6,686 bases of DNA from Bacteroidales bacterium. Its GTDB lineage: Bacteria; Bacteroidota; Bacteroidia; Bacteroidales; UBA1402. Positions 4,993-6,686 of this stretch are shown here, in pieces. Under the pieces are notes generated by a model. It saw only the letters and a list, made by a program, of their open reading frames with translations, did no database searches and was not told the DNA's origin. The translations under genes and the position numbers were made by a program. Positions within the stretch are counted from its first letter, which is position 1; each line of letters starts with the position of its first letter. The stretch is taken from assembly GCA_003506275.1 (NCBI GenBank), contig DOBD01000091.1, forward strand, positions 2,588 through 9,273, in the 5' to 3' direction.

Positions 4993-5020
4993 TGCATTGA
5001 TTGAACCTATACGCAACAAC

Positions 5021-5467
5021 ATGAAAGACCGGATTCAACGCTTGATTGATGACAAAAACCTGACGCCTTCACGCTTTGCTGACGAAGTGGGACTGAACAG
5101 GCCTGCCGTATCCCATATCCTGAATGGGCGAAACAACCCTAGTATGGATGCGTTGCAGAAAATCCTCAAGCGATTTCCGGAAATTAGCGGATCCTGGTTA
5201 TTAACCGGTGAAGGCAGCATGTACCAGTTCAACACTGAGCGTGACAGCCCTACGTTATTTGACGAGAATCCCGTAAACACGCCCAACAGGACGGCTGAAA
5301 ATGAATATGCGCAGGATTTTAGGTCAAAATCTCCGGAAAAAGCCATTCAACAAATAGACTATCAGTCGCTTATACCTACAAAAAGCCGTACAGTCAAAGT
5401 GAAGAAGATAGCGATTTTTTACTCTGACAATACCTACGAAGAATTTATACCGGCCCAAAAGGAATAA
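5021..5467 (+). CDS. Helix-turn-helix (XRE/Cro-C1 type) transcriptional regulator
   Basis: 148 residues from the ATG at 5021. An in-frame TTG at 4997 would add eight residues but falls at the predicted transcription start, so it is rejected. Residues 1-66 are a lambda-repressor-like HTH domain: helix 1 (IQRLIDDKNL), helix 2 (SRFADEVGL, 17-25), recognition helix (RPAVSHILNGRNNPS, 27-41) and a closing helix ending in W59-LLTGEG. A polar, probably disordered linker (about 68-120) follows. A short conserved tail (VKVKKIAIFYSDNTYEEF, 125-142) may be a dimerisation or ligand strand pair. No peptidase or LexA-type cleavage residues are seen, so it is not a self-cleaving repressor. Related Bacteroidota proteins share the HTH and the 'KKI.IFYSDNT.EEF' tail; their targets are unknown to me. 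The gene is preceded by an unusually long repeat-rich region and followed 36 bases later by pyrK. Confidence 0.85.
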   Translation: MKDRIQRLIDDKNLTPSRFADEVGLNRPAVSHILNGRNNPSMDALQKILKRFPEISGSWLLTGEGSMYQFNTERDSPTLFDENPVNTPNRTAENEYAQDFRSKSPEKAIQQIDYQSLIPTKSRTVKVKKIAIFYSDNTYEEFIPAQKE

Positions 5468-5473
5468 AAAGCG

Positions 5474-5481
5474 TATCTTTG
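5474..5481 (+). promoter_or_regulatory. -7 promoter element for pyrK-pyrD
   Basis: TATCTTTG (5474-5481) fits TAnnTTTG exactly and lies 22 bases before the pyrK ATG; the predicted start point is near 5488. No clear TTG is present at the right distance upstream, so the -33 part is poor. It implies that pyrK-pyrD can be transcribed independently of the HTH gene. Confidence 0.55.
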
Positions 5482-5503
5482 CCGCGTTATTGAACAGCGC
5501 CCT

Positions 5504-6277
5504 ATGCAACGCCCCACCAGTTTTCAGATGGATGGTCGGTTGACGGTGAATCGTCGCTTGAACGACCGATACGTCTTATTGATAGTCCAATTACCCCAAC
5601 CTTTGTTACATGTCCAACCAGGACAATTTGCGCAGATTAAGGTAGATGGCTCTCCGACCACTTTCCTGCGTCGCCCAATTTCACTCTGCCTGCTGCCAAA
5701 ACCCGATGAATTGTGGTTGTTGGTTCAGGAAGTGGGTGAAGGCACCAAAACGCTCTGTGCCCTTACGCCGGGAGACTGTGTCAACATGCTCCTTCCCTTG
5801 GGTGCAGGGTTCACGCAACCCGCCCACCCTTCCACCTGTTTGTTGGTTGGAGGAGGTGTTGGGGTAGCCCCTCTGTTGATGCTTGGACAACAGTTGGCCG
5901 ATGCCGGACATCAGGTGGTGTTTTTGCTGGGAGGACGAACAAGCACGGATTTGGTCATGCAAGAAGACTTTGCCCGATTTGGAAAGGTCTTTGTCACGAC
6001 AGAAGATGGTAGCCTGGGCGAAAAAGGGTATGTTACCCAACACAGCTTGTTGAATCAACCCCACTTTGATGCCGTATATACCTGTGGTCCCAAACCCATG
6101 ATGAAAGCTGTGGCTGCTTTTGCTGCGCAACACGCCCTCTCCTGCGAAGTTTCTCTGGAAAACCTGATGGCCTGTGGCATTGGCGCCTGCCTTTGCTGTG
6201 TTGAAGATACAGTGGACGGACATGTGTGCACCTGCACGGAAGGACCGGTTTTTAATACCCAACGTTTGAAATGGTAG
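5504..6277 (+). CDS. pyrK: Dihydroorotate dehydrogenase B, electron transfer subunit
   Basis: 257 residues, the usual length. PyrK carries FAD and a [2Fe-2S] cluster and passes electrons from PyrD to NAD+ in the cytoplasmic class 1B enzyme of pyrimidine synthesis. Visible landmarks are the FAD-binding strand with FLRRPIS (54-60), the nucleotide-binding glycine loop GGGVGVAPL (116-124), YTCGPKPMM (192-200) typical of ferredoxin reductase-like NAD domains, and the C-terminal cysteine motif. The cluster ligands should be C224, C229, C232 and C244 (pattern Cx4Cx2C, then a Cys just before TEGPVF). Two further cysteines, C231 and C242, sit inside the motif. ATG 5504 gives the normal N terminus. The gene overlaps pyrD by seven bases, which suggests translational coupling. 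Confidence 0.94.
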   Translation: MQRPTSFQMDGRLTVNRRLNDRYVLLIVQLPQPLLHVQPGQFAQIKVDGSPTTFLRRPISLCLLPKPDELWLLVQEVGEGTKTLCALTPGDCVNMLLPLGAGFTQPAHPSTCLLVGGGVGVAPLLMLGQQLADAGHQVVFLLGGRTSTDLVMQEDFARFGKVFVTTEDGSLGEKGYVTQHSLLNQPHFDAVYTCGPKPMMKAVAAFAAQHALSCEVSLENLMACGIGACLCCVEDTVDGHVCTCTEGPVFNTQRLKW

Positions 6278-6686
6278 ATCAGCACATACACTTGAAAGGA
6301 TTGACCCTCCGCAATCCGGTTATGACGGCCTCAGGCACGTTTGGTTTCGGTGAAGAGTTCACTGATTACCTGGATTTGGCGCGAATAGGGGGTATAATTG
6401 TGAAGGGTACCACCCTTCGTCATCGTGAAGGTAACCCTTATCCCCGCATGGCTGAGACGGCCAGTGGCATGTTAAACGCTGTGGGACTGCAGAATAAGGG
6501 TGTCGAGTATTTTGAAAAGGTCATTTATCCACGCATCAATGCTTTTGATACTCAGATTCTGGTCAATGTGTCAGGCTCCACGGTTGAAGACTATGTGGAA
6601 ACGGCTGAACGCATCCAGGCACTACCCAATATACCCGCCATCGAACTCAATATTTCGTGTCCCAATGTCAAACAAGGGGGTATGGC
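6271..6686 (+). CDS. pyrD: Dihydroorotate dehydrogenase B, catalytic subunit (3' end outside window)
   Basis: The ATG at 6271 overlaps the last codons of pyrK, and the frame stays open to the window edge, giving 138 residues of an expected 300 or so. The family oxidises dihydroorotate to orotate using FMN in a TIM barrel. Visible motifs are [13 protein letters not shown] (15-27, first barrel strand and FMN contacts), [15 protein letters not shown] (45-59), NAVGLQNKG (69-77, substrate loop) and [11 protein letters not shown] (127-137). C130 in the last motif is the expected catalytic base, since class 1 enzymes use cysteine where class 2 uses serine. Together with the overlapping pyrK this identifies the class 1B, NAD-dependent form. 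The C-terminal half is beyond the window. Confidence 0.94.
   Translation, partial: MVDQHIHLKGLTLRNPVMTASGTFGFGEEFTDYLDLARIGGIIVKGTTLRHREGNPYPRMAETASGMLNAVGLQNKGVEYFEKVIYPRINAFDTQILVNVSGSTVEDYVETAERIQALPNIPAIELNISCPNVKQGGM

Larger units (their letters stand above)
4489..4993. repeat. Cluster of repeated octamers (TGTTTACA and ACAAATGT families)
   Basis: TGTTTACA or its complement TGTAAACA occurs at 4561-4568, 4594-4601, 4726-4733 and 4884-4891. ACAAATGT or its complement ACATTTGT occurs at 4528-4535, 4873-4880, 4918-4925 and 4986-4993. GTTACAA occurs at 4489, 4870 and 4937, twice extended to GTTACAAATG. A 12-base word, ACAAATGTAATT (4528-4539), recurs inverted at 4982-4993. Four copies of each octamer in about 500 bases is well above expectation even for AT-rich DNA. 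Binding sites for a regulator are the simplest reading. Confidence 0.7.

Noticed and set aside
4997..5020. TTG start for the HTH regulator
   Set aside because: It falls at the predicted transcription start, so it would have no leader; ATG 5021 begins the expected HTH N terminus.
4174..5020. CRISPR array or insertion sequence in the intergenic region
   Set aside because: The repeats are short (8-12 bases), irregularly spaced and in both orientations; there is no transposase fragment, no long terminal inverted repeat and no target duplication that I could see.
5681..6262. 193-codon minus-strand open frame opposite pyrK
   Set aside because: Antisense to a clearly identified pyrK; long open shadow frames are common opposite genes of this composition.

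Overview
The window looks like a chromosomal segment of a Bacteroidota species, most likely order Bacteroidales. Three things point there. Strong Shine-Dalgarno sequences are absent before the starts. Promoter -7 elements have the TAnnTTTG form (TATCTTTG, TATTTTTG, TACATTTG) typical of this phylum. The gene set is also characteristic: a short AMP nucleosidase followed directly by DNA polymerase III delta, with a divergent stand-alone HsdR-N-type nuclease domain, and a PyrK/PyrD pair of the Bacteroidales type. Genus cannot be fixed from the sequence alone.

Layout. Positions 1-225 are the C-terminal end of a C4 zinc-ribbon protein, closed by a strong intrinsic terminator (264-299). A GyrI-like small-molecule-binding protein (327-824, +) runs tail to tail into an exported GH43 arabinanase-like enzyme (818-1828, -). 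Their stop codons overlap inside the loop of a 10-bp inverted repeat. Upstream of the GH43 gene on the same strand is a 149-residue PD-(D/E)xK nuclease domain (1861-2310, -). Its promoter lies face to face with that of the opposite-strand amn-holA operon (2385-4173), whose genes are separated by one base.

After holA comes a hairpin region with competing folds and a U-tract terminator. It is followed by roughly 750 bases of AT-rich DNA with no convincing gene, dense in repeated octamers and small dyads (4489-4993). This ends in a clear promoter for a small HTH regulator (5021-5467, +). A further -7 element precedes pyrK (5504-6277), which overlaps pyrD (6271 to the window edge). Together these encode the NAD-linked class 1B dihydroorotate dehydrogenase of pyrimidine synthesis.

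Functionally this is mostly housekeeping: purine nucleotide salvage, replication clamp loading and pyrimidine synthesis. The GH43 gene is the accessory item. The unexplained part is the repeat-rich intergenic region before the HTH gene. I did not find an obvious new multi-gene system; that region and the orphan nuclease are the best candidates for follow-up.
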